Assembly: GCA_020724465.1 (NCBI GenBank)
Contig: DYGX01000001.1
Span: 248,001-312,000, forward strand
Direction: 5' to 3'
From: Thermoflexus sp.
GTDB lineage: Bacteria > Chloroflexota > Anaerolineae > Aggregatilineales > Aggregatilineaceae
DNA: 64,000 nt
Below are positions 7,422-16,057 of this stretch, in pieces; position 1 is the stretch's first letter, and every line of letters begins with the position of its first letter. A program made the position numbers and the translations under genes. Below the pieces are notes generated by a model that saw nothing but the letters and a program-made list of their open reading frames with translations, searched no databases and was not told the DNA's origin.

Positions 7422-9248
7422 CTATTCGCGGCCAAACTGCCGCGCCAGCTCGTCGCCACTGATGTGCAGCATCGTCGGGCGTCCGTGCGGGCAGGTGCGC
7501 GGCGCCTCGCAGCGCTCCAACTGCTCAACCAGCCGTTGCATCTCGTCGAAGCTGAGCGCCTGCCCGGCTTTGATCGCGGCGGCCTTGCACACGCGCCGCA
7601 CCAGCCGCTCTTCAAGTGTCACCGCCCCCGGCACGCTCCCCGCTTCCAGGTCTTCTACCAACCCACGCAACACCTCGTGGGGATCACGGTCGGCCAGCAG
7701 CGCGGGAACCGCCCGCACGCGGAAGGTGTTCGTGCCGAACGGCTCCAGCACAAAGCCCAACTCGCGCAGCGTATCTTGCGCTTCTTCGACCAGCCGCGCC
7801 GAGGCTGGCGGCAGATCGACCGTCGCGCCGGTCAGGACATGCTGCGCGACCGGCTGCTGCGCGGCCTGCAGCGCCATGAACTGCTCGTAGAGGATGCGCT
7901 CATGCGCCGCGTGCTGGTCGATGAGATACAACCCGGCCGGTCCTTCGGCCACGATGTACATCGCCCCCACCTGCCCCACTACGCGCAGCACCGGCAGCGT
8001 CCTCGGCCGCGCCGGGGCATGTGGCCCGGCGGGAATGGCCGTCTCCGAATCGGTCCCGGCGAAGGACGACGCGTCCGGGCGCTGATGGCCATAGCGCCCC
8101 GCCCCCAACGTCTCTAATTGCATGCGAAGCTGCTGCTCGCCGGGGACAAGAGGCCGCCCGGCAGGCGAAGTGCCGGACGAGGGACGCGGTGCCCAACCTT
8201 CGCCCACTGCCGCATAGGGATCGCCCCCGACAGACGGCACAGGGGCCTGATCGATTACAGCGCGGCGCACCGCTCGTTGGACCGCGGCAAACACGGCATC
8301 CGGCACTCGGAAGCGGACCTCGGCTTTGGTCGGGTGCACGTTGACATCGACCTGTTCCGGATCAAGGCGGATCATCAGCACGGCGACGGGGTAGCGCCCG
8401 GCGGGGATCAGCGTGTGATACGCCTGCACCACCGCATAGGTCAGGCTTTGATCGGCGATCCAGCGCCCGTTGACGAACAAGACAATCTGCTGCCGGTTCG
8501 AGCGGTTCAAGCTGGGAACCGACGTATACCCCCAGACATCCACCGGGGGCAGGTCCGGCCTGGTTGGCGGTTGCGGCTGCACCTCAAGCATAGCCTGGTA
8601 GGTCTCCAGCCCAAGCGCCTCGACCAGCACATCTGCCAGCGTGCCGCTGCCCGTGCTGTGGAATTGCTCGCGCCCTTCCTGCACCAGCCGGAAGCGCACC
8701 TGGGGGTAGGCCAGCGCGTAGTTCGTGACAAGCTGGGCGATGTGTCGCCGCTCGGTGCTGTCGGCTTTCAGAAACTTGAGGCGAGCCGGAGTGTTGAAGA
8801 ACAGATGCTCGACCTCGACCACCGTCCCCACCGGCGCCCCGACCGGCCGCCGGAAACGTAGCTCGCCACCCTCCACCTGAATCGCCGTCCCCGCGCTCTC
8901 GTCACGGGCGCGCGTGGTCAGAGTCGTCCGGCTAACTGCGGCAATGCTCGCCAGCGCCTCGCCGCGGAATCCCAGCGTCACAATCCGGCTGAGGTCTTCG
9001 ACCGTCTGCAGCTTACTGGTCGCGTGGCGATGAAAAGCCAGCGCCGCTTCAGCCGCGGGGATGCCCGAGCCGTTGTCGCTGACGCGAATCAGGCGCCGCC
9101 CGCCATCTTCCACCTCGACCGTGATCGCCGTCGCCCCGGCGTCCAGCGCGTTCTCGATCAGCTCTTTGACGACCGACGCCGGCCGCTCAACCACTTCGCC
9201 CGCGGCGATCTGGGCCGCGACAACTTCCGGCAGCACGCGTATTGGCAT
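7422..9248 (-). CDS. mutL: DNA mismatch repair protein MutL (endonuclease type)
   Basis: This 608-residue protein has the GHKL ATPase motifs of MutL: IAAGEVVERP and ELIENALDAGA near the N-terminus, DNGSGI, and GFRGEALASI. HPTKAEVRF marks the end of the N-terminal domain (about residue 330). After a low-complexity linker, the C-terminal domain carries DQHAAHERILYE starting at Asp444, matching the DQHA-x2-E-x4-E metal site of nicking MutL proteins, and a later C-P-HGRP motif. It therefore should cut the nascent strand itself, as in organisms without MutH. No mutS is next to it. The start at ATG 9248 gives the usual MPIRVLPEVVAAQIAAGEV opening. Confidence 0.97.
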   Translation of the reverse strand: MPIRVLPEVVAAQIAAGEVVERPASVVKELIENALDAGATAITVEVEDGGRRLIRVSDNGSGIPAAEAALAFHRHATSKLQTVEDLSRIVTLGFRGEALASIAAVSRTTLTTRARDESAGTAIQVEGGELRFRRPVGAPVGTVVEVEHLFFNTPARLKFLKADSTERRHIAQLVTNYALAYPQVRFRLVQEGREQFHSTGSGTLADVLVEALGLETYQAMLEVQPQPPTRPDLPPVDVWGYTSVPSLNRSNRQQIVLFVNGRWIADQSLTYAVVQAYHTLIPAGRYPVAVLMIRLDPEQVDVNVHPTKAEVRFRVPDAVFAAVQRAVRRAVIDQAPVPSVGGDPYAAVGEGWAPRPSSGTSPAGRPLVPGEQQLRMQLETLGAGRYGHQRPDASSFAGTDSETAIPAGPHAPARPRTLPVLRVVGQVGAMYIVAEGPAGLYLIDQHAAHERILYEQFMALQAAQQPVAQHVLTGATVDLPPASARLVEEAQDTLRELGFVLEPFGTNTFRVRAVPALLADRDPHEVLRGLVEDLEAGSVPGAVTLEERLVRRVCKAAAIKAGQALSFDEMQRLVEQLERCEAPRTCPHGRPTMLHISGDELARQFGRE

Positions 9249-9294
9249 CGTTTCTCGCCCTCAGCAAATCCGACGTCTCCGGGGAGATCATACC

Positions 9295-9318
9295 CAAAAA
9301 ACCCCGGTCTGGCCGGGG
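9295..9318 (-). terminator. Terminator downstream of the sensor kinase
   Basis: On the minus strand a six-base-pair GC stem (CCCCGG/CCGGGG, five-base loop) is followed by TTTTTT. It lies about 163 bases beyond the stop of the kinase gene at 9481 and upstream of mutL. Confidence 0.75.
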
Positions 9319-9480
9319 CTGGTTTCAAACACGCCTGGTTGCCGCGTCAGGCCATCGCCCGCGCGGACGATTCAGAACAGCGCGCTCAGCGCCGGGCAAA
9401 AGCATCGGGTCCACCGGGGATCATGGAGCAGGCTGGCAGGCGACGAACCGCAAGCTGCCGGATGGGAGCACCACACGTGC

Positions 9481-11028
9481 CTAACCGTTTTCTGCCAGCA
9501 GGTTCGCTCCATCGAGCGGGATGGAAATGTAGAACGTGCTGCCCTGCCCTTCCACGCTCTCGACCCAGGCGTCGCCTCCGTGCCGCTGCGCGACGTTCTT
9601 GACGATGAACAGGCCAAGCCCGCTGCCCTTCACCCGCTTCCACTCGGGGCGGTGCAGGCGCACGTTGCGCTCGAACAGGCGCGCCTGGTCGGCGAGCGGA
9701 ATCCCGTAGCCGTTATCACGCACGCGAAACACGATCGTCCCAGGCTCCATGTCCAGCGAGACCTCGACGGTTCCGCCCTGGGGTGTGTACTTCACGGCGT
9801 TTTCGACCAGATTAGTGAAGGCGCTGGACAGCATATTGCGGTCAACGTTGAGAATCGGCAGATCGTCGGCAATCGCAGCCAGCAGGGTCAGCCCCTTCTT
9901 GCGCGCCGCTTCAACCTGGCTCTGCGCCGCGCTGTGCGCCAGCTCGGCGATGTCCGCCGGCTCGCGTGCCAGCTCATACGTCCCGGTGACCGGGTCGAGC
10001 TTGCCGGCGTCGAGGATTTTCTCGACCATATCGGCCATCTGCGTCACACCGCCGGCGATCTTCTCGACAAACTCCGCCTGTCGTTCGTTCAGCGGGCCGA
10101 TCATGCCGAGCATGTCGAGGTAGCCTTTCATAAACGTCAGCGGCGAGCGCATATCGTGCGAGACCGTGCTAAGAAACTCGGACATGCTCCGGTTGAGGCG
10201 TTTGAAATGCGTCATGTCGCGCAAGATCAGCACCCACCCGCCAGGGCCGCCTTCCTCGCCATCGATCGCGGCCAGGCTGGGGGCAAATGTCCGCCCATCG
10301 GCGCTGACGACCTGCGGCGGCAGCGGAACACCCTGGCCCAGCGCGCGCAGCGCTTCGCCCAACGCGTCCTCGCCCGCGACCTCGCTGACCGGCACGCCGA
10401 CCGCCACGCCGCGCTCTGCGCCCAGAAGCGCTTCAGCCGGCGGGTTAAGCAGCCGGATCACCTGCTGCCGGTCAATCACGATAACGGGATCGGGCGTGCT
10501 CGCCACAATGGCGGCCAGCCAGCGCCGGCCGCTGCGCGCTTCGTGGATGGCTTGCGCATGGCCCACCACAACGCCGATCTGCGCGGCCAGGATCTCCAGG
10601 ACGGGCAGCGCATCAACCAGCGCCGGATCATCGACCGAGGCGCCAAGCCACAGCACACCCACGTCGCTTCCCCGTGCGGTGACCGGGAACGCCACCGCCG
10701 CCGCGACGCCGGCTGGCAGCGCCGGGTCGCCTGCTCCCAGCGCGACAAACCCCTGCCCGGCCGGGCGCTCCAACACGCGCTCTGCAACCGGTCGGTCGCC
10801 GGCGGCCATCGCCCCGGCCAGCAGCCCCACTGCGGGCGATTCGCCAAACAGATCGGGTTGCACCAGCACCAGACGCGCCCCGCCCGCGCCTGACAGCCGA
10901 CAAGCCATGCTGAGCAGCGCCTCAACCGCGGCGCGTGGATTCGCGCTGTCCGCCACCTGGCGAGTTACGTCAAGAAGGGCATGCAGGTTATGCGCATATT
11001 GCGCCAGTATCGGAGAGGGATTGGACAT
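9481..11028 (-). CDS. GAF-PAS sensor histidine kinase
   Basis: This 515-residue protein has no obvious membrane segment. Residues 15-160 look like a GAF domain, 165-275 a PAS domain, 280-345 the dimerization/phosphoacceptor domain and 395-510 the GHKL ATPase with N, G1 (DNGYGI) and G2 (GSGLGLFIVK) boxes. The phosphoacceptor is His291 in STVSHDMRSP, where Asp follows the His instead of the more common Glu; SHD occurs in a known subset of kinases. It is transcribed away from the receiver-ATPase gene, sharing a 265-bp control region, and these two may signal together. The ligand is unknown; a cytoplasmic signal is likely. Confidence 0.9.
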   Translation of the reverse strand: MSNPSPILAQYAHNLHALLDVTRQVADSANPRAAVEALLSMACRLSGAGGARLVLVQPDLFGESPAVGLLAGAMAAGDRPVAERVLERPAGQGFVALGAGDPALPAGVAAAVAFPVTARGSDVGVLWLGASVDDPALVDALPVLEILAAQIGVVVGHAQAIHEARSGRRWLAAIVASTPDPVIVIDRQQVIRLLNPPAEALLGAERGVAVGVPVSEVAGEDALGEALRALGQGVPLPPQVVSADGRTFAPSLAAIDGEEGGPGGWVLILRDMTHFKRLNRSMSEFLSTVSHDMRSPLTFMKGYLDMLGMIGPLNERQAEFVEKIAGGVTQMADMVEKILDAGKLDPVTGTYELAREPADIAELAHSAAQSQVEAARKKGLTLLAAIADDLPILNVDRNMLSSAFTNLVENAVKYTPQGGTVEVSLDMEPGTIVFRVRDNGYGIPLADQARLFERNVRLHRPEWKRVKGSGLGLFIVKNVAQRHGGDAWVESVEGQGSTFYISIPLDGANLLAENG

Positions 11029-11144
11029 CGTGGGCCTGCCTTTATTCGGGCCGGCGCCAGGCTGTAATCGACGTCCTAAATCCGGTACAATCAGCGTACC
11101 CTAACGCGCGACGACAGCCTCTCTTACCGGCGAGCCACAGCCGC

Positions 11145-11173
11145 ATTATAGCTTAGGGCTTTGAGCCAGGCAA
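11145..11173 (-). promoter_or_regulatory. Promoter of the GAF-PAS kinase
   Basis: On the minus strand TTGCCT is followed after exactly 17 bases by a perfect TATAAT. The predicted leader before the ATG at 11028 is about 110 bases. Confidence 0.7.
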
Positions 11174-11200
11174 AGCGGCCGATCTCGCCCGCCGCATCCC

Positions 11201-11229
11201 TTGCCCAAGGCGGGCTTCCGTGCTAGACT
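11201..11229 (+). promoter_or_regulatory. Promoter of the receiver-ATPase gene
   Basis: TTGCCC and TAGACT are separated by exactly 17 bases, placing the start site around 11236 and a leader of about 58 bases before the ATG at 11294. Confidence 0.6.
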
Positions 11230-11293
11230 TCCGGCCATTGATCGCCAATCCGTCACCGGTTATGCCCAGGTTCCCCACAAGTGGTGATGATAC

Positions 11294-12424
11294 ATGGCCG
11301 AACGAATATTGATTGTAGATGACGACCTCGACAGTCTCAAGTTAATCGGTTTGATGTTGCAGCGCCAGGGCTATGACATCTCCGTCGCCCATAGCGGCCA
11401 ACAGGCTCTCAGCAAGGCTCAGACAGATAATCCGAGCCTGATCATCCTGGACATCATGATGCCAGATATGGATGGCTACGAGGTCTGCCGGCGGCTGCGC
11501 CAGAACCCCGCCACCCAGCCCATCCCGATCATCATGTTCACCGCCAAGACGATGGTGGACGACAAGGTCGCGGGCTTCGAAGCGGGGGCGGACGATTACC
11601 TGACCAAGCCCACTCACCCCGCCGAGCTGGCATCGCGCGTGAAAGCCGTGCTGGCACGCAGCGCGGCGCAGCGCCGCACCGCCACCGACCGCGCCCATAC
11701 GATCGGCTTTGTGGGCGCCAAGGGCGGGGTTGGCACAACCACCCTGGCGCTCAATGTCGCGGCCAGTTTTGCGCAGCGCGACAACACCATTCTGGCCGAT
11801 TTCCGCCCTGGCCAGAGCACGCTTGGCCTGTCTCTCGGCGCGACCCGTTCGACCGGCATGGCCAACTTGCTCTCGCGACCCACCAGCGAAGTCAACGCGC
11901 GCACCGTCGAAAACGAGTTGATCAAACACAGCAGCGGCCTGCGCCTGTTGCTCTCTTCGGCGCGGCCTAAGGAAATGCAGATGTCCATCAACCCCGAAAC
12001 GGCCGCCGCGATCGTTACGCAGCTTGGGTTGCTGGCACGCTTCGTGTTTCTTGACCTGGGAGCCGGACTGTCACCCGTCACCGTGCGCCTGCTGCAGGAG
12101 ATGGACCAGTTGATCCTGGCCGTCGAGCCGAACCGGGTCGCGCTGGCGCTGGCGCGTGCGCTGTTGCAGGAAGTCGAGCAGTACGCCTTCTCCCAGTCGC
12201 GCGCTCACGTCGTGCTGATCAGCCGGACGCAGTCGAGCCTGCAAGTCCCCTGGCAAGAGGCCGAGCAGATGTTGAGCCACGAGATCGCCGCCGTCATCTC
12301 GCCCATGCCCGAGTTGGCCTTCCAAGCCACCGAAGCCAACGCGCCGCTGATCTTGCTTCAGCCCAATTCGCTGGTGGCGAACCAGTATACCAAGCTGGCC
12401 GAATCCCTTGCCCATGCGGTCTGA
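11294..12424 (+). CDS. Response-regulator receiver fused to a ParA/MinD-like ATPase (CpaE/TadZ type)
   Basis: The 376-residue protein has two parts. Residues 1-122 are a receiver domain with acidic residues at 9-11, phosphoacceptor Asp53 and Lys105. Residues 135-376 are a SIMIBI ATPase with the deviant Walker A GAKGGVGTTT at 141-150. The ATPase half has an A'-like region (ILADFRPGQ) where the usual DxD is altered. The order and size match CpaE/TadZ, which place Tad/Flp pilus machinery at the cell pole. No other tad/cpa gene is in the window. It is divergent from the GAF-PAS kinase, a possible cognate partner. The intact Asp53 and Lys105 suggest real phosphorylation, unlike many CpaE proteins with degenerate receivers. 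Confidence 0.88.
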   Translation: MAERILIVDDDLDSLKLIGLMLQRQGYDISVAHSGQQALSKAQTDNPSLIILDIMMPDMDGYEVCRRLRQNPATQPIPIIMFTAKTMVDDKVAGFEAGADDYLTKPTHPAELASRVKAVLARSAAQRRTATDRAHTIGFVGAKGGVGTTTLALNVAASFAQRDNTILADFRPGQSTLGLSLGATRSTGMANLLSRPTSEVNARTVENELIKHSSGLRLLLSSARPKEMQMSINPETAAAIVTQLGLLARFVFLDLGAGLSPVTVRLLQEMDQLILAVEPNRVALALARALLQEVEQYAFSQSRAHVVLISRTQSSLQVPWQEAEQMLSHEIAAVISPMPELAFQATEANAPLILLQPNSLVANQYTKLAESLAHAV

Positions 12425-12573
12425 GCGCGGCGTGGAGGGGTGTCGCATCTCCGCCGGGCCGCCAGGAACGCCGTCTGATCGGTCAGGGTTCAAACCGGGA
12501 AACGGCCCCGGCCTGGCCCGGCAGACGGATCGCGGTCAGCTCATCGCCGGGCACATCCGAACTATGGCGCGCC

Positions 12574-13341
12574 ATGTCGTCTGACAACGCTCTCTCCACG
12601 GCGATCGCCCTGCTGCGCAGCGCCCGCTACGCCGTCGCCCTGACCGGCGCAGGGATCAGCACCCACTCGGGCATTCCGGATTTTCGCAGCCCACAAAGCG
12701 GCCTGTGGCAGCAGCACAACCCTGCCGAGGTCGCCAGTCTCTACGGCTTCCGGCACAACCCCAAGCGCTTCTACGACTGGATCCGCCCGCTCGCTCACAT
12801 CATTCTCGCCGCCGAGCCGAACGCGGCGCATCTCGCCCTGGCCCAGATGGAAGCACACGGCCATCTGCGCAGCGTCATCACCCAGAACATCGACCTGCTC
12901 CACACGCGAGCGGGCAGCCAGACGGTCCACGAGATCCACGGACACCTGCGCACCGTCACCTGCATCCACTGTTTTCGCGAATTTCCGGCCCAACCGCATA
13001 TCCACGCCTATCTGCAAACGGGCGAAACCCCTCTCTGCCCGGACTGCGGGCACGCCCTGAAGCCCAACGTCATCCTCTTTGGCGAGCAGCTTCCGACTCA
13101 CGCGCTCACCGCTGCCCGGCGCGAGGCCCAACGCTGCGACGTGATGCTGGTTGCCGGGTCATCGCTCGAAGTCTACCCCGCCGCAGACCTGCCGGTGATC
13201 GCGCGGCGGCACGGCGCAGCACTCATTTTCGTCAATCTGGCCGCCACCGCGTTAGACTCGCTGGCAACCGTTGTCATTCACGGTGACGTGGTCGACGTGC
13301 TGCCACGACTCGCCGAGGCCCTGGAAGGCAGTTCAGCATGA
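12574..13341 (+). CDS. cobB: NAD-dependent protein deacylase, sirtuin family
   Basis: The 255-residue protein has all sirtuin hallmarks: the GAGIS NAD loop at residues 25-29, TQNID (103-107), catalytic His122 in HEIHGHL, and the four zinc cysteines 130, 133, 155 and 158. GSSLEVYPAADLP forms the later NAD-contact segment. It removes acyl groups from lysine using NAD in the cytoplasm. Tyr/Arg residues typical of class III desuccinylases are not at the expected place, so class U or II is as likely. Its last four bases overlap the start of a histidine kinase gene (ATGA), so the two are translationally coupled, an unusual partnership. Confidence 0.92.
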   Translation: MSSDNALSTAIALLRSARYAVALTGAGISTHSGIPDFRSPQSGLWQQHNPAEVASLYGFRHNPKRFYDWIRPLAHIILAAEPNAAHLALAQMEAHGHLRSVITQNIDLLHTRAGSQTVHEIHGHLRTVTCIHCFREFPAQPHIHAYLQTGETPLCPDCGHALKPNVILFGEQLPTHALTAARREAQRCDVMLVAGSSLEVYPAADLPVIARRHGAALIFVNLAATALDSLATVVIHGDVVDVLPRLAEALEGSSA

Positions 13342-14645
13342 CCTCGAAGGATACGCGCACCACGCCCAACAACATCACACCGGAGACCTATCAGCAGTTG
13401 GCGGCACGGTATGAACGCCTGATGGAGATCAGCCGGCAGCTCAATTCAACGCTGGACCTGGGGGCGCTGCTCAACCGCATCGTGCAGGCTGCTACCGAAC
13501 TCACCGAGACGGAGGAAGCCTCGATTCTGTTGCTGGACCCGGCCACAGGCGAGCTGCGCTTCGAGGCCGCCTCGAACCTCTCGGGCAGCGCCATGGCCGC
13601 GATCCCGGTGCCCATCGAAGGCAGCGTGGCCGGATGGGTCGTCACGCACGGCGAGCCCGAGCTGGTGCACGACGCGCGCGCCGATTCGCGCTGGTTCGCC
13701 AACGTTGACAAAACGCTCAGCTTCACCACCCGCAACCTGCTGGCCGTTCCCATGAAGCTGCACGACACCGTCATCGGCGTGCTGGAAGCGATCAACAAGC
13801 GGAACGACCAGCCCTGGACGCAGCAGGACGTCGAAACGCTGACCGCACTCGCCAACCAGGCGGCCATCGCCATTCAGAACGCGCGCCTGTTTCAGCAAAG
13901 CGACTTCATCGCGGAGATGGTGCACGAGCTGCGCACGCCGCTTGCTGCGCTGCACGCCAGCGCCGCCTTGCTTCAGCGCCCCACCCTGCCGGAAGCCATC
14001 CGCCGTGAGATCGCGGCGACGCTCCAGCAGGAGACCGAGCGGCTCACGCAGATGACCAACGATTTCCTCGATCTGGCCCGGCTCGAATCCGGACGCACCC
14101 GGCTGGAGATCCGCGCCTGCGACCTGCTCGTGCTGCTTCAATCGTGCGTGGAGCTGGTCAGCCCGCAAGCCGGCGACCGCGGGATCACCATCCAGGTTAT
14201 CGGCAGCCCGATCACCGTCCAGGCAGACGATGCCAAGATCCGGCAGGTGCTCTTGAACCTGCTCACCAACGCGATCAAGTACAACCGCGAACATGGGCAC
14301 ATTGTCTGCCGGATCGAGCGCAGCGAGGCATGGACCGGCCTGCCGCCCCAGCATGTGGTCGTCAGCGTGCAGGATACCGGCTATGGGCTGAGCGAAGAGG
14401 AACAGCGCAGTGTGTTCGAGAAGTTCTTCCGCGCGCCGGGAACCGCCCGCACAACATCCGGCACCGGGCTTGGCCTGACCATCGCCCGCCGCATCGTCGA
14501 GGCGCACGGCTGCGAGCTGGGCGTCAGGAGCCAGCTTGGCGTGGGCACGACATTCTATTTCACCCTGCCGCTAGCTCCTGCGGACTCGGCGCGCGGCAAG
14601 CCCACAGGCAGCGCCGAGCTATCCTCGCAGGCAGACGCATCCTGA
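13338..14645 (+). CDS. GAF-domain sensor histidine kinase
   Basis: The 435-residue protein has a coiled segment (18-35), a GAF domain (35-183), a HisKA domain with His196 in AEMVHELRTPL, and a GHKL ATPase (about 300-415) with N box NLLTNAIKY, DTGYG and GTGLGLTIAR motifs. No membrane helix is present, so it senses a cytoplasmic ligand or partner. It starts inside the sirtuin stop codon. No receiver gene is adjacent; the receiver-ATPase 1 kb upstream on the same strand is the nearest candidate. It converges on the alcohol dehydrogenase gene with only eight bases between stops. Confidence 0.92.
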   Translation: MTSKDTRTTPNNITPETYQQLAARYERLMEISRQLNSTLDLGALLNRIVQAATELTETEEASILLLDPATGELRFEAASNLSGSAMAAIPVPIEGSVAGWVVTHGEPELVHDARADSRWFANVDKTLSFTTRNLLAVPMKLHDTVIGVLEAINKRNDQPWTQQDVETLTALANQAAIAIQNARLFQQSDFIAEMVHELRTPLAALHASAALLQRPTLPEAIRREIAATLQQETERLTQMTNDFLDLARLESGRTRLEIRACDLLVLLQSCVELVSPQAGDRGITIQVIGSPITVQADDAKIRQVLLNLLTNAIKYNREHGHIVCRIERSEAWTGLPPQHVVVSVQDTGYGLSEEEQRSVFEKFFRAPGTARTTSGTGLGLTIARRIVEAHGCELGVRSQLGVGTTFYFTLPLAPADSARGKPTGSAELSSQADAS

Positions 14646-14653
14646 CACGACGG

Positions 14654-15610
14654 TCAGGGCACCAGCAGCACCTTAAACACACCCGGCTCGGCAGCGTGTT
14701 CGAGCGCGCGCCCGGCATCGTCCAGCGAGTACCGCGCCTCGATCATCGGCGCCGGGTCGACCAGCCCAGCCTCAAGCAAACGCAGCGCCGCACCGAATGG
14801 CCCGCAGCGACTTCCGATCACGCGCAGCTCATTGACGGCGATCCGGGTCATGTCGGCAGTTGCCAGACCGTGATAGGTGCTTTTCAGCACGATCGTCCCC
14901 CGCGCGCGCACCAGATTCAGCGCGGTGCTGAACCCCGGCTCGCTGCCCGTGCAGTCGATCACGACATCGGCATGCCCCGGCTCAAGGTCTTCGAGCGCCA
15001 CCGCGGCGATCCCCCATCCTGCCAGCAGCTCGCGCTGGCGCTCGCGCCGGACCACAACCGCCAGATCAGCGGCCGTCAGACGCATCACCTGCGACACCAG
15101 CATCCCCAGCTTGCCCGCACCGATCACGACAACCCGCGCCTGGGGTTCGACATGCACCGCTTCGAGCACCTGGCACGCCGCCGCCAGCGGCTCGGTAAAC
15201 ACGGCCAGTTCGTCGGGCACGCTATCCGGCACCGCCCAGAGATTGTCCACCGGCAGCCGGAACACATCGGCGAATGCCCCGTCGTAGGACTGGATGCCCA
15301 GCACGGAGCGGTTGCGGCAGTGCGTGCGCATCCCGCGCTGGCACATATCGCACTCGCCGCACGTCACGTTGATCTCGCCGACCACTCGCCGCCCGACCCA
15401 TTCGGGCGGCCCCTCAAGTACCGTCCCGACGAATTCGTGCCCCAGCGTGCCGCTGAAATCCTGATAGCCGCGCATTAGCTCCAGATCGGTGTTGCAGATC
15501 CCGGCCAGACGCAGCGCGATCAGCGCCTCGCCGGGTCTGGGCTGGGGCGCCGGGCGCCGCATCACGGCCAGCCGATCCTCGAACACGACGGCGCGCACTT
15601 CTCGCTGCAT
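14654..15610 (-). CDS. Zinc-dependent medium-chain alcohol dehydrogenase
   Basis: The 318-residue protein is a member of the MDR/zinc alcohol dehydrogenase family. The catalytic-zinc ligands lie in ICNTD (Cys) and GHE (His-Glu), and the four structural-zinc cysteines in CGECDMCQRGMRTHC, spaced 2-2-7. The Rossmann part has VVVIGAGKLGMLV. It should oxidize an alcohol or polyol with NAD(P). It is at the short end of the family (usual 340-360). The substrate is unknown; the sequence resembles the threonine/sorbitol dehydrogenase side of the family. It ends eight bases from the stop of the convergent kinase gene and is read alone. Confidence 0.9.
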   Translation of the reverse strand: MQREVRAVVFEDRLAVMRRPAPQPRPGEALIALRLAGICNTDLELMRGYQDFSGTLGHEFVGTVLEGPPEWVGRRVVGEINVTCGECDMCQRGMRTHCRNRSVLGIQSYDGAFADVFRLPVDNLWAVPDSVPDELAVFTEPLAAACQVLEAVHVEPQARVVVIGAGKLGMLVSQVMRLTAADLAVVVRRERQRELLAGWGIAAVALEDLEPGHADVVIDCTGSEPGFSTALNLVRARGTIVLKSTYHGLATADMTRIAVNELRVIGSRCGPFGAALRLLEAGLVDPAPMIEARYSLDDAGRALEHAAEPGVFKVLLVP

Positions 15611-15650
15611 ACCTCACCTTCCCTTCGCTCGGCCGCACCACGCGGCTCTC

Positions 15651-15679
15651 TTGCCAGACCATCACCCGGCCCGTATAAT
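15651..15679 (+). promoter_or_regulatory. Promoter of the small lipoprotein gene
   Basis: TTGCCA and a perfect TATAAT are spaced by exactly 17 bases, 38 bases before the ATG at 15717. This is one of the best promoters in the window. Confidence 0.75.
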
Positions 15680-15716
15680 CCCGCAGTCGGAATCCGGTCC
15701 CCTGAGGAGCTATTCT

Positions 15717-16052
15717 ATGCCACGAAGCTTGCTCGCGCTTGGGCTGGCGCTGATCCTGGCCCTGGCCGCCTGTTCGACGCAGTCCGAGCTGCGCTTCACC
15801 AACCGGACCGACTGCGGCCCGGCAACCATTACGCTGACCAATACGGTAACCGGGGGCACCAGCACCTACACGCTGGAGCAGGAGCGGACGCTGTCGATCC
15901 AGGTCGAGGCCGAGGTCCTCTACCGCTACGAGGTGGCGTATCCCAGGGACCCCGCGCGGCAGGTTGAGTGCGACCCGAAAACGGTCGAGGTTCGCCTGCG
16001 GCCCGGCCAGCGTCTTCATATCTCGCTTGAAAGTGTCCCCGAAGGCGCCTGA
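15717..16052 (+). CDS. Small lipoprotein of unknown function
   Basis: The 111-residue protein begins with a signal peptide ending in the lipobox LAAC (Cys19). The mature part is beta-rich and has two further cysteines (in TDCGP and VECDP) that could form a disulfide. I do not recognise a family. The ATG at 15717 was chosen because GAGGAG lies eight bases before it and the promoter just upstream; a longer open frame has no signal for its start. It converges with the LysM lipoprotein gene, with five bases between stops. Confidence 0.72.
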   Translation: MPRSLLALGLALILALAACSTQSELRFTNRTDCGPATITLTNTVTGGTSTYTLEQERTLSIQVEAEVLYRYEVAYPRDPARQVECDPKTVEVRLRPGQRLHISLESVPEGA

Positions 16053-16057
16053 AGCGG

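Noticed and set aside
9061-10893. Long open frame (610 codons) on the plus strand over mutL and the sensor kinase
   Set aside because: Both real genes on the other strand have full domain sets. The frame has no ribosome-binding site or known motif.
11294-12424. Possible fusion artefact of a receiver and a separate ParA gene
   Set aside because: The domain order and length match CpaE/TadZ, and the frame is continuous with no internal start signal.
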